From assembly GCF_009689005.1 (NCBI RefSeq), contig NZ_AP021879.1, forward strand, positions 3,844,001 through 3,908,000: a DNA stretch of 64,000 bases. The letters are read 5' to 3'. This document shows positions 25,501 to 32,443 of the stretch, one piece after another. The DNA comes from Desulfosarcina ovata subsp. ovata (GTDB lineage: Bacteria; Desulfobacterota; Desulfobacteria; Desulfobacterales; Desulfosarcinaceae). The position numbers and the translations under genes are program-made. Position 1 is the stretch's first letter. Each line of letters begins with the position of its first letter. The notes under the pieces were generated by a model. It worked only from the letters and a program-made list of their open reading frames with translations. It was not told where the DNA came from and did no database searches.

Positions 25501-26844
25501 ATGAACGCCATTCACCTGAAGAAAGGGTTTTCACCCAGGATTGCCGGCACTCCCGGTCGCCGGCTGCAAAAACTGGAAAAACCCCGCCATGTCGGCATGG
25601 TTCCCAAACAAATTCCTTTTATCAAACCCCGGTTGCTGGTGAAGGAAGGCGATGCGGTCCGTATTGGAACGCCCCTTTTTGAAGACAAACGCAACCCCCG
25701 CATTCGTTTCCTCTCTCCCGGTGGCGGAACGGTGACACGGATCGCTTTCGGCCCCCGGCGGGTGATCGAGGCGGTTGTGATCACCTTGGACGATGAGGAA
25801 TTCTCCGAGTCTTTTGACAAGCCGGCAACGGATCAACTGGCTACGGCATCCCGGGCAGAATGGGTGGAGTTGTTGCTGGCTGGGGGGATGTGGCCGTTTC
25901 TGCGGTCGCTGCCGTTCATGGATCTGGCCGATCCCGATTTCATCCCACCGGCCATCATCGTCCGCCTGGGCGACGACGAGCCGTTCGCCCCGGACCCAGT
26001 GGTTTACCTGGAGGGCCGGGAGGATGACTTTTCAAGCGGTATGGATCTGCTCGGCCGATTATGTGAGCGGGTGATTCTCAACCTCACCGGCGACGATTCG
26101 CTGAAGTCCCAGCTTTCCGGTCAGATGGAGATGCGGTGTTTTTCGGGACCCTATCCGTCGGGCAATCCGGCTGTCCAGCTTTACCGTACCAAAAAAGGCG
26201 CCGATGAGAACCGGGCCTGGTTTATCGACGGCCAGGCGGTGATCCTGTTGGGCCAATTCCTGCGCACCGGGCGCTATCCGTTGGAGCGTATCGTCACCGT
26301 GGGCGGGAGTTTGGCCCCCGAAGCGGGCCATCTCCTTGCCCGGGCCGGCGTTCCCCTGCGGATGCTCGCCGGCGGCGGCCCCCTGAAAAAAACGGCGGCG
26401 CGTTACATCGTGGGCGGGTTTTTTACCGGCTTTAGCGGCAGCGAGGACAGCTACCTGAGTTTTTATCAAAACGCCCTGAACCTGATTGATGACGGCGACC
26501 GGGAAGAGCCCTTTGCCTTCATCCGTCCGGGTGCCGACAAGCCCAGCTACTCCACCGCCTTTCTTTCCGCCCTGCGCAAAAAGCCGTTTCCCATGGACTG
26601 CAGCCAACACGGCGAACAGCGGGCCTGCGTCAACTGCGGTACCTGTGCCCGGATTTGCCCGGTGGACATCCTGCCCCAGTTCACCATGAAATGCCTGGTG
26701 GCTGACGAGGTGGAGGAGGCCCTGGCCCATGGACTGCTGGACTGTGCCGAATGCGGGCTGTGCACCTACGCCTGCCCGTCCAAGATTGAGTTGTGTGAGG
26801 TGCTTCGTTCGGCCAAAGCGCAATATTACAAAGAGATTGCTTAG
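25501..26844 (+). CDS. nqrA: Na+-translocating NADH:quinone reductase subunit A with two 4Fe-4S motifs
   Basis: A 447-residue NqrA. The N-terminus (HLKKGFSPRIAGTPGRRLQ, VPKQIPFIKPRLLVKEGDAV, FLSPGGGTVTRIAFGPRR) and the NADH-binding-like middle region are typical NqrA. Unlike the Vibrio protein, its C-terminus keeps two complete ferredoxin motifs: C376xxC379xxC382xxxC386P and C415xxC418xxC421xxxC425P, as in RnfC. It would sit on the cytoplasmic face and bind quinone, with an extra electron-entry or relay function possible. It is the first gene of nqrABCDEF; the palindromic element at 25335-25421 lies upstream. AAGG precedes ATG 25501. Confidence 0.93.
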   Translation: MNAIHLKKGFSPRIAGTPGRRLQKLEKPRHVGMVPKQIPFIKPRLLVKEGDAVRIGTPLFEDKRNPRIRFLSPGGGTVTRIAFGPRRVIEAVVITLDDEEFSESFDKPATDQLATASRAEWVELLLAGGMWPFLRSLPFMDLADPDFIPPAIIVRLGDDEPFAPDPVVYLEGREDDFSSGMDLLGRLCERVILNLTGDDSLKSQLSGQMEMRCFSGPYPSGNPAVQLYRTKKGADENRAWFIDGQAVILLGQFLRTGRYPLERIVTVGGSLAPEAGHLLARAGVPLRMLAGGGPLKKTAARYIVGGFFTGFSGSEDSYLSFYQNALNLIDDGDREEPFAFIRPGADKPSYSTAFLSALRKKPFPMDCSQHGEQRACVNCGTCARICPVDILPQFTMKCLVADEVEEALAHGLLDCAECGLCTYACPSKIELCEVLRSAKAQYYKEIA

Positions 26845-26859
26845 GTAAATGACAACACC

Positions 26860-28053
26860 ATGAAAATCCTCAAACAGCTGTTCAATGCCACCCGGTCCCA
26901 CTTTGAAACCGGTGGCAAACTCGCAAAATTGCATCCCCTCTTCGATGCCATCGAGACCGTGGCCTTTGCGCCGGCGCTGCCCACCCGGGCCGACACCCAT
27001 GTGCGCGACAGCCTGGATCTCAAGCGTTTTATGACCTTCGTGATCATTGCCCTGCTGCCCCCTTTTTTCTACGGCATTTACAACACCGGCTACCAGGCCG
27101 GTGTGGCGTCGGGACAGACGCCGGGAATTATCGCGGCCAGCCTGGCCGGTGCCTGGGTGGTGCTGCCCATGCTGATGGTCTCTTACGGCGTGGGGCTGTT
27201 CTGGGAAATCCTCTTCGCGTCGGTACGCGGACACAAGATCAGCGAAGGGTTTCTGGTCACGGGCCTGCTGTTTCCCATGACCCTGCCGCCGACCATTCCG
27301 CTGTGGCAGGTGGCCGTCGGCATCAGCTTCGGCGTGGTGATCGGCAAGGAGATCTTCGGCGGGACCGGCCGCAATATCCTTAACCCGGCCCTGACCGGCC
27401 GCGCCTTTCTCTTTTTTGCCTATCCGGTCAACATGTCCGGTGACCGGGTCTGGACCGCGGTCCAACAGACCGGTCAGCAGGCCGTGGATGCGGTAACCGC
27501 CGCCACGCCGTTGGCCCTGTCTCCCCTGGCCGCTTCCGGAGAGACGGTGACGCGCATTCTGGCCGATGCCGGCTACACCTTCCAGCGGCTTTTTGTGGGC
27601 AATCTGCCGGGCAGCGTCGGCGAGACCTCGACCCTGATGATTCTGGCCGGAGCCATTTTTCTGCTGGTCACCGGTGTGGCCAACTACCGGATCATGCTTG
27701 GCGGCGTGCTGGGCGTGCTGGCCGTGGCCTACCCCGGCTATCTGCTCAACCTCTCCTCCGGTGGCGAGACGGCGCGCCTGTTCTCCGTGCATCCGGCCTG
27801 GCACCTGGTCATGGGAAGCTTCGCCTTCGGTATCGTTTATATGGCCACGGATCCGGTGTCGGCACCGGGCATGAACCTGTCGCGATGGATCTACGGTTTT
27901 ATCATCGGCGCACTGACCGTAATGATCCGGGTGTTCAACCCGGCCTATCCGGAAGGGACCATGCTGGCCATCTTGTTCATGAATATCTTTGCCCCGCTGA
28001 TCGACCACTTCGTTATCAAGGCGCGGCTGAGCAAAAGGGTGCCCAATGTCTGA
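26860..28053 (+). CDS. nqrB: Na+-translocating NADH:quinone reductase subunit B
   Basis: A 397-residue integral membrane subunit with about ten TM helices. Family features: an N-terminal cytoplasmic helix with FETGGKLAKLHPLFDAIE, the GTGRNILNPALTGRAFLFFAYP stretch, and the covalent-FMN threonine region DAVTAATPL (about residue 215), where the usual S/D-G-A-T becomes T-A-A-T. It also has GSFAFGIVYMATDPVS. It forms the Na+ path with NqrD/E and carries FMN (and riboflavin in relatives). It overlaps nqrC by 8 bases and follows nqrA by 15. Confidence 0.94.
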   Translation: MKILKQLFNATRSHFETGGKLAKLHPLFDAIETVAFAPALPTRADTHVRDSLDLKRFMTFVIIALLPPFFYGIYNTGYQAGVASGQTPGIIAASLAGAWVVLPMLMVSYGVGLFWEILFASVRGHKISEGFLVTGLLFPMTLPPTIPLWQVAVGISFGVVIGKEIFGGTGRNILNPALTGRAFLFFAYPVNMSGDRVWTAVQQTGQQAVDAVTAATPLALSPLAASGETVTRILADAGYTFQRLFVGNLPGSVGETSTLMILAGAIFLLVTGVANYRIMLGGVLGVLAVAYPGYLLNLSSGGETARLFSVHPAWHLVMGSFAFGIVYMATDPVSAPGMNLSRWIYGFIIGALTVMIRVFNPAYPEGTMLAILFMNIFAPLIDHFVIKARLSKRVPNV

Positions 28054-28756
28054 TCAATTGAAATCCATCGTTTTTACCGCCGTCATTGCCCTGGTGTGCA
28101 GCCTGCTGCTGACCGGTGCGGCCAGCGGCCTCAAGGCGCGCAAACTGCGCAACGTGGCCGTGGACCGGCAGAAAAACATATTGAAGAGCGTGGGGCTGGT
28201 CAAGGCCGACCAAAAACCGTCCGCGGCTACGATCGAAGCCCTTTACCATGCGAATATTCGCTGTTACGCCATGGCCGGGACCGGACAGATCCTGGCGGCG
28301 CATGCGGACACAGCGGGCCTTCCGGTGTGCTTCTACGTCAAGCAGGACAAACCGGAAGCCTACATTTTGCCGGTTGATTCGCGCGGGCTGTGGGGCAAGA
28401 TCCACGGCTACATGGCCCTTGAAAACGATGGCAAAACCGTGGCCGGTTTCTCCGTATACAGCCACAACGAAACGCCGGGACTAGGGGGAGAAATCGAAAA
28501 GCCGTGGTTCCAGAAAAACTTTGTGGGCAAGAAAATCGTCGATGAGCGCGGGAATTTCGTTTCCGTAGGCATTGCCAAGGGCAAGGTGGCCGAGGTGATC
28601 GCCAAGGACCGCCAGAACAACTATGTGGACGGGATTTCCGGGGCCTCGCTGACCGGTAAATTTCTCACCGGCGGTCTGAAAGAGGTACTGCAGGAGTATG
28701 AACCGCTCTCCAAAGAGTTCAGGGCGGGCGCGGTATCGCTGCCCGCGGGAAGTTGA
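28046..28756 (+). CDS. nqrC: Na+-translocating NADH:quinone reductase subunit C
   Basis: A 236-residue subunit with an N-terminal TM helix (about 7-27) and a periplasmic FMN-binding domain. The flavinylation motif for ApbE is DGISGASLTGK (about residues 192-202), with the acceptor Thr in SGASLT. GLGGEIEKPWFQKNFVGK is the other family landmark. Electrons pass from the NqrD/E iron centre through this FMN to NqrB. The ATG overlaps the nqrB end. No apbE gene is present in the window, so the flavin transferase must be encoded elsewhere. Confidence 0.94.
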   Translation: MSDQLKSIVFTAVIALVCSLLLTGAASGLKARKLRNVAVDRQKNILKSVGLVKADQKPSAATIEALYHANIRCYAMAGTGQILAAHADTAGLPVCFYVKQDKPEAYILPVDSRGLWGKIHGYMALENDGKTVAGFSVYSHNETPGLGGEIEKPWFQKNFVGKKIVDERGNFVSVGIAKGKVAEVIAKDRQNNYVDGISGASLTGKFLTGGLKEVLQEYEPLSKEFRAGAVSLPAGS

Positions 28757-28808
28757 GCGCAACGGGAGAGAATCGCATCAATAGCCAATTAAAGGTGAAC
28801 AGTTTGCC

Positions 28809-29426
28809 ATGAAACTGACCCAATCCCCCACATTTAAAGCTTTTTCAGAGCCGATCGTGAAAAACAACCCGGTCTTTATTCAAAGTCTGGGAATTTGCTC
28901 GGCCCTGGCCGTTACCGTGCAGCTCAAGACTGCCCTGGTCATGGCGCTGGCCATGACCCTGGTCACCGCTTTTTCCAGCCTGACCATTTCCGCCATGCGC
29001 AAAGTGATTCCGCGCAATGTGCGCATGATCGTGGAGCTTTCCGTGATCGCCTCACTGGTGATTCTGGCCGACGAGGTGTTGCGGGCCTTTTTTTACGATA
29101 TCAGCAAGCAGCTTTCGGTTTTCGTCGGTCTGATCATTACCAACTGCATCGTCATGGGCCGCGCAGAGACGTATGCCCTGGGCAACCCGCCGCTGCGATC
29201 CTTTATGGACGGCCTGGGCAATGGTGCCGGCTACGGGTCGGTGCTGGTTACCGTGGCCTTTATCCGTGAACTGCTGGGTGCCGGCAAGCTTTTCGGTTTT
29301 GCCGTTGTGCCGCAGGCCTTTTACGATTTCGGCTATATGAACATGGGATTCATGCAGCTGGCGCCCGCTGCCTTCATCATCATCGGGCTGCTGGTGTGGC
29401 TGCAGAAGACGCTGATGAAGGGTTAG
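28809..29426 (+). CDS. nqrD: Na+-translocating NADH:quinone reductase subunit D
   Basis: A 205-residue membrane protein with six TM helices. Homologous features are [17 protein letters not shown] (cysteine of the intramembrane iron site), then [17 protein letters not shown] (second cysteine) and [16 protein letters not shown]. With NqrE it holds the 2Fe-2S or Fe site buried in the membrane. It lies in the nqr operon 52 bases after nqrC; AAAGGTGAAC provides the ribosome site. Confidence 0.95.
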   Translation: MKLTQSPTFKAFSEPIVKNNPVFIQSLGICSALAVTVQLKTALVMALAMTLVTAFSSLTISAMRKVIPRNVRMIVELSVIASLVILADEVLRAFFYDISKQLSVFVGLIITNCIVMGRAETYALGNPPLRSFMDGLGNGAGYGSVLVTVAFIRELLGAGKLFGFAVVPQAFYDFGYMNMGFMQLAPAAFIIIGLLVWLQKTLMKG

Positions 29427-29472
29427 GGGTATATACGAACAAACGGCCAATAACGGCCGGGAAGTGGCGAAT

Positions 29473-30081
29473 ATGGAAAACCTGATCGGATTATTTCTGA
29501 ATTCCGTGTTTGTGGGCAACATCCTGCTCTCCTACTTTCTGGGGATGTGCTCTTTTGTGGCGGTTTCCAAAAACATGGATACGGCCATCGGCCTGGGCTT
29601 TGCCGTGGTTTTCGTGCTCTCCATCACCGCACCGGTGAATTGGCTGGTTTTCCAGTACCTGCTCTCTCCCGGGGCGTTGCGCTGGGCCGGGCTGGAAGGC
29701 GTTGACCTGAGCTTTCTCAAATTTATTACCTTTATTGCCGTGATCGCCGCCATTGTCCAGATGGTAGAAATGGTCATCGACCGCTATTCACCGGTGCTGT
29801 ACAATGCCCTGGGCGTATTTTTGCCCCTGATCGCGGTCAACTGCGCCATCCTGGGGGCATCCCTTTTCATGGTGGAGCGCAACTACACCTTCATCGAAAC
29901 CATGGTCTTCGGGGTCGGTTCCGGGGTCGGCTGGCTCATGGCGATTGTTTCCATGGCAGCCATCCGCATCAAAATGCGCTACGCCAATGTGCCCAGGGGG
30001 CTGGAAGGCTTTGGCATCACCATGATCGTCACCGGGCTGATGGCCATGGGCTTTATGCTCTTTTCGGGCATCACGCTGTAA
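29473..30081 (+). CDS. nqrE: Na+-translocating NADH:quinone reductase subunit E
   Basis: A 202-residue membrane protein with six TM helices, inverted-topology partner of NqrD. Landmarks: [24 protein letters not shown] (first cysteine), [15 protein letters not shown] (second cysteine) and [17 protein letters not shown] 29473 is used rather than GTG 29464 because it begins MENLIGLF, the usual family N-terminus, and follows GGGAAG. It contributes the intramembrane iron centre of the pump. Confidence 0.94.
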   Translation: MENLIGLFLNSVFVGNILLSYFLGMCSFVAVSKNMDTAIGLGFAVVFVLSITAPVNWLVFQYLLSPGALRWAGLEGVDLSFLKFITFIAVIAAIVQMVEMVIDRYSPVLYNALGVFLPLIAVNCAILGASLFMVERNYTFIETMVFGVGSGVGWLMAIVSMAAIRIKMRYANVPRGLEGFGITMIVTGLMAMGFMLFSGITL

Positions 30082-30094
30082 TAAGGAGTCTGTT

Positions 30095-31321
30095 TTGATA
30101 TACATCGCCGGAACCACTGTATTTCTTGCGGTGATCCTGATCCTGGTGGGACTGCTGCTCTTTGTGGAGGGCAAGGTGGTCCAGAAAGGAAACAACCGGA
30201 TCATCATCAACGATGACGAAAATAAAAGCATCGATGCGCCGGCCGGTAAAACACTGCTTTCGGCCCTGTCGGCCAACGGGATTTTCATCCCTTCGGGCTG
30301 CGGCGGCGGTGGTGCCTGCGGAATGTGCAAGTGCAAAGTGGTGGCGGGTTCCCGAGGACCGCTACCCACCGAACTGGCCCACCTTTCCCGAAAAGAGCGC
30401 CAGGACGACATTCGTCTGGCCTGCCAGATGAAAGTCAAAGAAGATCTGCGGATCCGGATCCCCGATGAGATTTTTGCGGTCAAGAAATACACGGCCACGG
30501 TGGTGTCCAATGAAAACGTGGCCACCTTTATCAAGGATCTGATTCTTGAGCTGGATGGTGGCGAACACCTGAATTTTACTGCCGGGGCGTATATCCAGAT
30601 CGATATCCCGGAATATGAAATCCCCTTTGAGCATTTCCGCATCCGGGTGGCCGAGCGCTATCGCCCCGACTGGGACCGGTTCAACCTGTGGGGCCTGCGG
30701 GGCAAGAACCTGGAGCCCGTGTTCCGGGCATACTCATTGGCCAATCCACCGGCTGAACCGTCCCGGCTGCGTTTTACCATCCGCATCGCCACGCCGCCGC
30801 CGGGGACCAAAGACCTGCCGCCAGGGACCGGTTCCACCTACATTTTTGATCTTAAACCCGGAGACAAGGTGACCTTGAGCGGCCCCTTCGGCGAGTTTGC
30901 CGTAAAAGAGGCCTCGAACCGCGAGATGTGCTTTGTGGGCGGTGGTGCCGGCATGGCCCCCCTGCGCAGCCAGATTCTCGATCAACTCGAACGGCTCAAA
31001 ACCCAACGGACCCTCTCCTTCTGGTACGGTGCCCGATCCCGATTGGAACTTTTTTTCGATGAGGAATTCAAGGGGCTGGCGGAGAAATACCCCAATTTTT
31101 CCTACCATGTGGCCCTGTCGAATCCCCTGCCCGAGGACCACTGGGAGGGGCTGACCGGCTATATTCATCAGCAGCTTCACGATACCTATCTGGCCGACCA
31201 CAAGGACCCCACCGAGATCGAGTACTACCTGTGCGGACCGCCGATGATGGTTTCCGCCGTGGAAGCCATGCTGGATGACCTGGGCGTGGAGCCGGAAGTG
31301 ATTGCCTACGACAAGTTTTGA
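30095..31321 (+). CDS. nqrF: Na+-translocating NADH:quinone reductase subunit F
   Basis: A 408-residue NADH-oxidising subunit. It has an N-terminal TM helix (about 3-24); a 2Fe-2S ferredoxin domain with CGGGGACGMCKC and a distal LACQ cysteine; an FAD domain with RAYSLANPP; and an NADH-binding domain with FVGGGAGMAPLRSQI and YYLCGPPMM. The start is TTG at 30095, fixed by AAGGAG 6 bases upstream and by the N-terminal TM helix; no ATG fits. It passes electrons from NADH via FAD to 2Fe-2S and then to NqrD/E. It is the last gene of the nqr operon. Confidence 0.95.
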   Translation: MIYIAGTTVFLAVILILVGLLLFVEGKVVQKGNNRIIINDDENKSIDAPAGKTLLSALSANGIFIPSGCGGGGACGMCKCKVVAGSRGPLPTELAHLSRKERQDDIRLACQMKVKEDLRIRIPDEIFAVKKYTATVVSNENVATFIKDLILELDGGEHLNFTAGAYIQIDIPEYEIPFEHFRIRVAERYRPDWDRFNLWGLRGKNLEPVFRAYSLANPPAEPSRLRFTIRIATPPPGTKDLPPGTGSTYIFDLKPGDKVTLSGPFGEFAVKEASNREMCFVGGGAGMAPLRSQILDQLERLKTQRTLSFWYGARSRLELFFDEEFKGLAEKYPNFSYHVALSNPLPEDHWEGLTGYIHQQLHDTYLADHKDPTEIEYYLCGPPMMVSAVEAMLDDLGVEPEVIAYDKF

Positions 31322-31403
31322 AATTTCCGCTCAGCGGAAGACAGGCGGAGAATCGCGGTAAGCGACGGTTTGAAACGTTTGTCCAAGACGAGGTATCAAC
31401 AAT

Positions 31404-31449
31404 GCGGCCGGTATCTGTCAGGGGAAGCCCCATGGCAGATACCGGCCGC
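31404..31449. terminator. Long perfect hairpin between convergent genes
   Basis: GCGGCCGGTATCTG (31404-31417) and CAGATACCGGCCGC (31436-31449) are a perfect 14-bp inverted repeat enclosing a small inner hairpin GGGG-AAG-CCCC. It lies between nqrF (plus) and the FTR gene (minus). No T-run follows on either strand, so it may act as a Rho-independent-like attenuator, an mRNA 3' protector or a protein site. Confidence 0.5.
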
Positions 31450-31482
31450 GTTGGTTTGTGTGGGAATCCGCGGGATGGCCTT

Positions 31483-31818
31483 CTACAGACCCATCTTTTC
31501 CGGCGGGCGCCGTTCGGGGACGTACTCCCGGTCAATGGTGCCGTCGTTCCACGCCTTGGAAACATAGAGATTGCAATAGCAGGAGCCGAATTCGGCCACA
31601 TCAGGCTCGCGGTATTCACAGGGGCAGATGATGTCCCGATCGCTTTCCCGGTCGCCGGAGGCCAGCCGGCAGGGACAGGCCATGTAACCGTAACGGTCTT
31701 TGTTGATCAGCAGGGCCTCCAGAAGTTCCATGACCCGCTGGTGGTCGTCACTGAAATAATATCCCTTGGCCTCGTGTATCTTTTTTAGTTTTCCATAAAG
31801 TTCGGTGGCATCCATCAC
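31483..31818 (-). CDS. Ferredoxin:thioredoxin reductase catalytic subunit
   Basis: A 111-residue FTR beta-type protein. It shows the family cysteine pattern CPCR, CPCEY and CYCNLY for a 4Fe-4S cluster next to a redox-active disulfide (residues about 53-90). The third motif is CYC rather than the plant CHC, so the cluster-proximal histidine is replaced, as in several anaerobes. No FTR alpha subunit is present, which is normal outside phototrophs. It would reduce thioredoxin- or glutaredoxin-like partners with ferredoxin electrons. It overlaps the upstream glutaredoxin-like gene by 4 bases, which points to that protein as its partner. Confidence 0.92.
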   Translation of the reverse strand: MMDATELYGKLKKIHEAKGYYFSDDHQRVMELLEALLINKDRYGYMACPCRLASGDRESDRDIICPCEYREPDVAEFGSCYCNLYVSKAWNDGTIDREYVPERRPPEKMGL

Positions 31819-32069
31819 AGTCCCAGCGCCTCCTTGATTTTGTCTTCCTTGTAGCCGACGATGACGTCATCCCCGATAACCACAGTAGGAAAAGAGCATC
31901 GCGGGTTAAATTTCTTTACGTCCTCAAGAATGGCCTTGCGTTCGTCACCATCCAGAAGATCCACATCCACAAATTCGTATTTTACCGTACATTCATCCAA
32001 AAGTCGTTTGGTGGATTTACAATGGCTACAGGTGCTCAGTGAGAATACCTTTACCGGTTTATCTGTCAT
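31815..32069 (-). CDS. Glutaredoxin/NrdH-like redoxin
   Basis: An 84-residue thioredoxin-fold protein. The active site is CSHC (LSTCSHCKSTKRLLDE), with a downstream cis-Pro motif FPTVVIGD and a C-terminal GYKEDKIKEAL helix. It is probably a cytoplasmic thiol carrier reduced by the adjacent FTR (overlap ATGA-type, cotranscribed). The CSHC motif differs from the CPYC/CVQC of classical glutaredoxin and NrdH. AAGGAATTC precedes the start. Confidence 0.9.
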   Translation of the reverse strand: MTDKPVKVFSLSTCSHCKSTKRLLDECTVKYEFVDVDLLDGDERKAILEDVKKFNPRCSFPTVVIGDDVIVGYKEDKIKEALGL

Positions 32070-32235
32070 GATGAATTCCTTTCAACATTAATGGTCGGGG
32101 TATTGCCCCGGTTGTGTCCGTCATGGATATGGGCGTGAAGCCTATACCTTAAAGGGCTGCCGATAGTCGGTCAAGGAAAATCATTTTGGGCCATAACGGG
32201 TCATTTAAATTTTTAACACTAAGCAAAAAGAGTGC

Positions 32236-32264
32236 TTGACAGGCTTTAATAAATTTTTTATTAA
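32236..32264 (+). promoter_or_regulatory. Probable sigma70-type promoter of cooS
   Basis: TTGACA (32236-32241), 17-nt spacer, TATTAA (32259-32264). The CO dehydrogenase ATG is at 32444, leaving a leader of about 170 bases. A perfect inverted repeat overlaps the spacer and -10. Confidence 0.6.
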
Positions 32265-32290
32265 AAACAGTAATCATTCCTATTAGGAAT
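32245..32290. promoter_or_regulatory. Two palindromes at the cooS promoter (candidate operators)
   Basis: TTTAATAAA (32245-32253) and TTTATTAAA (32257-32265) form a perfect 9-bp inverted repeat covering the -10 region. Just downstream, ATTCCTA-T-TAGGAAT (32276-32290) is a perfect 7-bp inverted repeat. Both positions suit repression or CO/redox-dependent control. Confidence 0.5.
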
Positions 32291-32443
32291 TAATCAGAAT
32301 CCAGATATCGCCATTAGTCGCCCGGGTTTCGATTTTTTCCATGCAGTATCCATGCAAATGGAGATCAATTTGTGTCGCTCATCAAACATACCGCAATAAC
32401 CACCACCAACCACCCCGTATAATCTTTCCAAGAAGGAGGGAAC

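Noticed and set aside
26059-28008. 649-codon open frame on the minus strand
   Set aside because: It lies antisense to nqrA and nqrB, which have clear family motifs. The translation is Gly/His/Gln-rich and low in hydrophobic order, as expected of a shadow of GC-rich codons, and no ribosome site precedes it.
25501-31321. Rnf complex instead of Nqr
   Set aside because: The ferredoxin motifs in the first gene suggested RnfC, but its N-terminus is NqrA-like and the last gene is an NADH-oxidising NqrF with 2Fe-2S and FAD domains; no RnfB is present.
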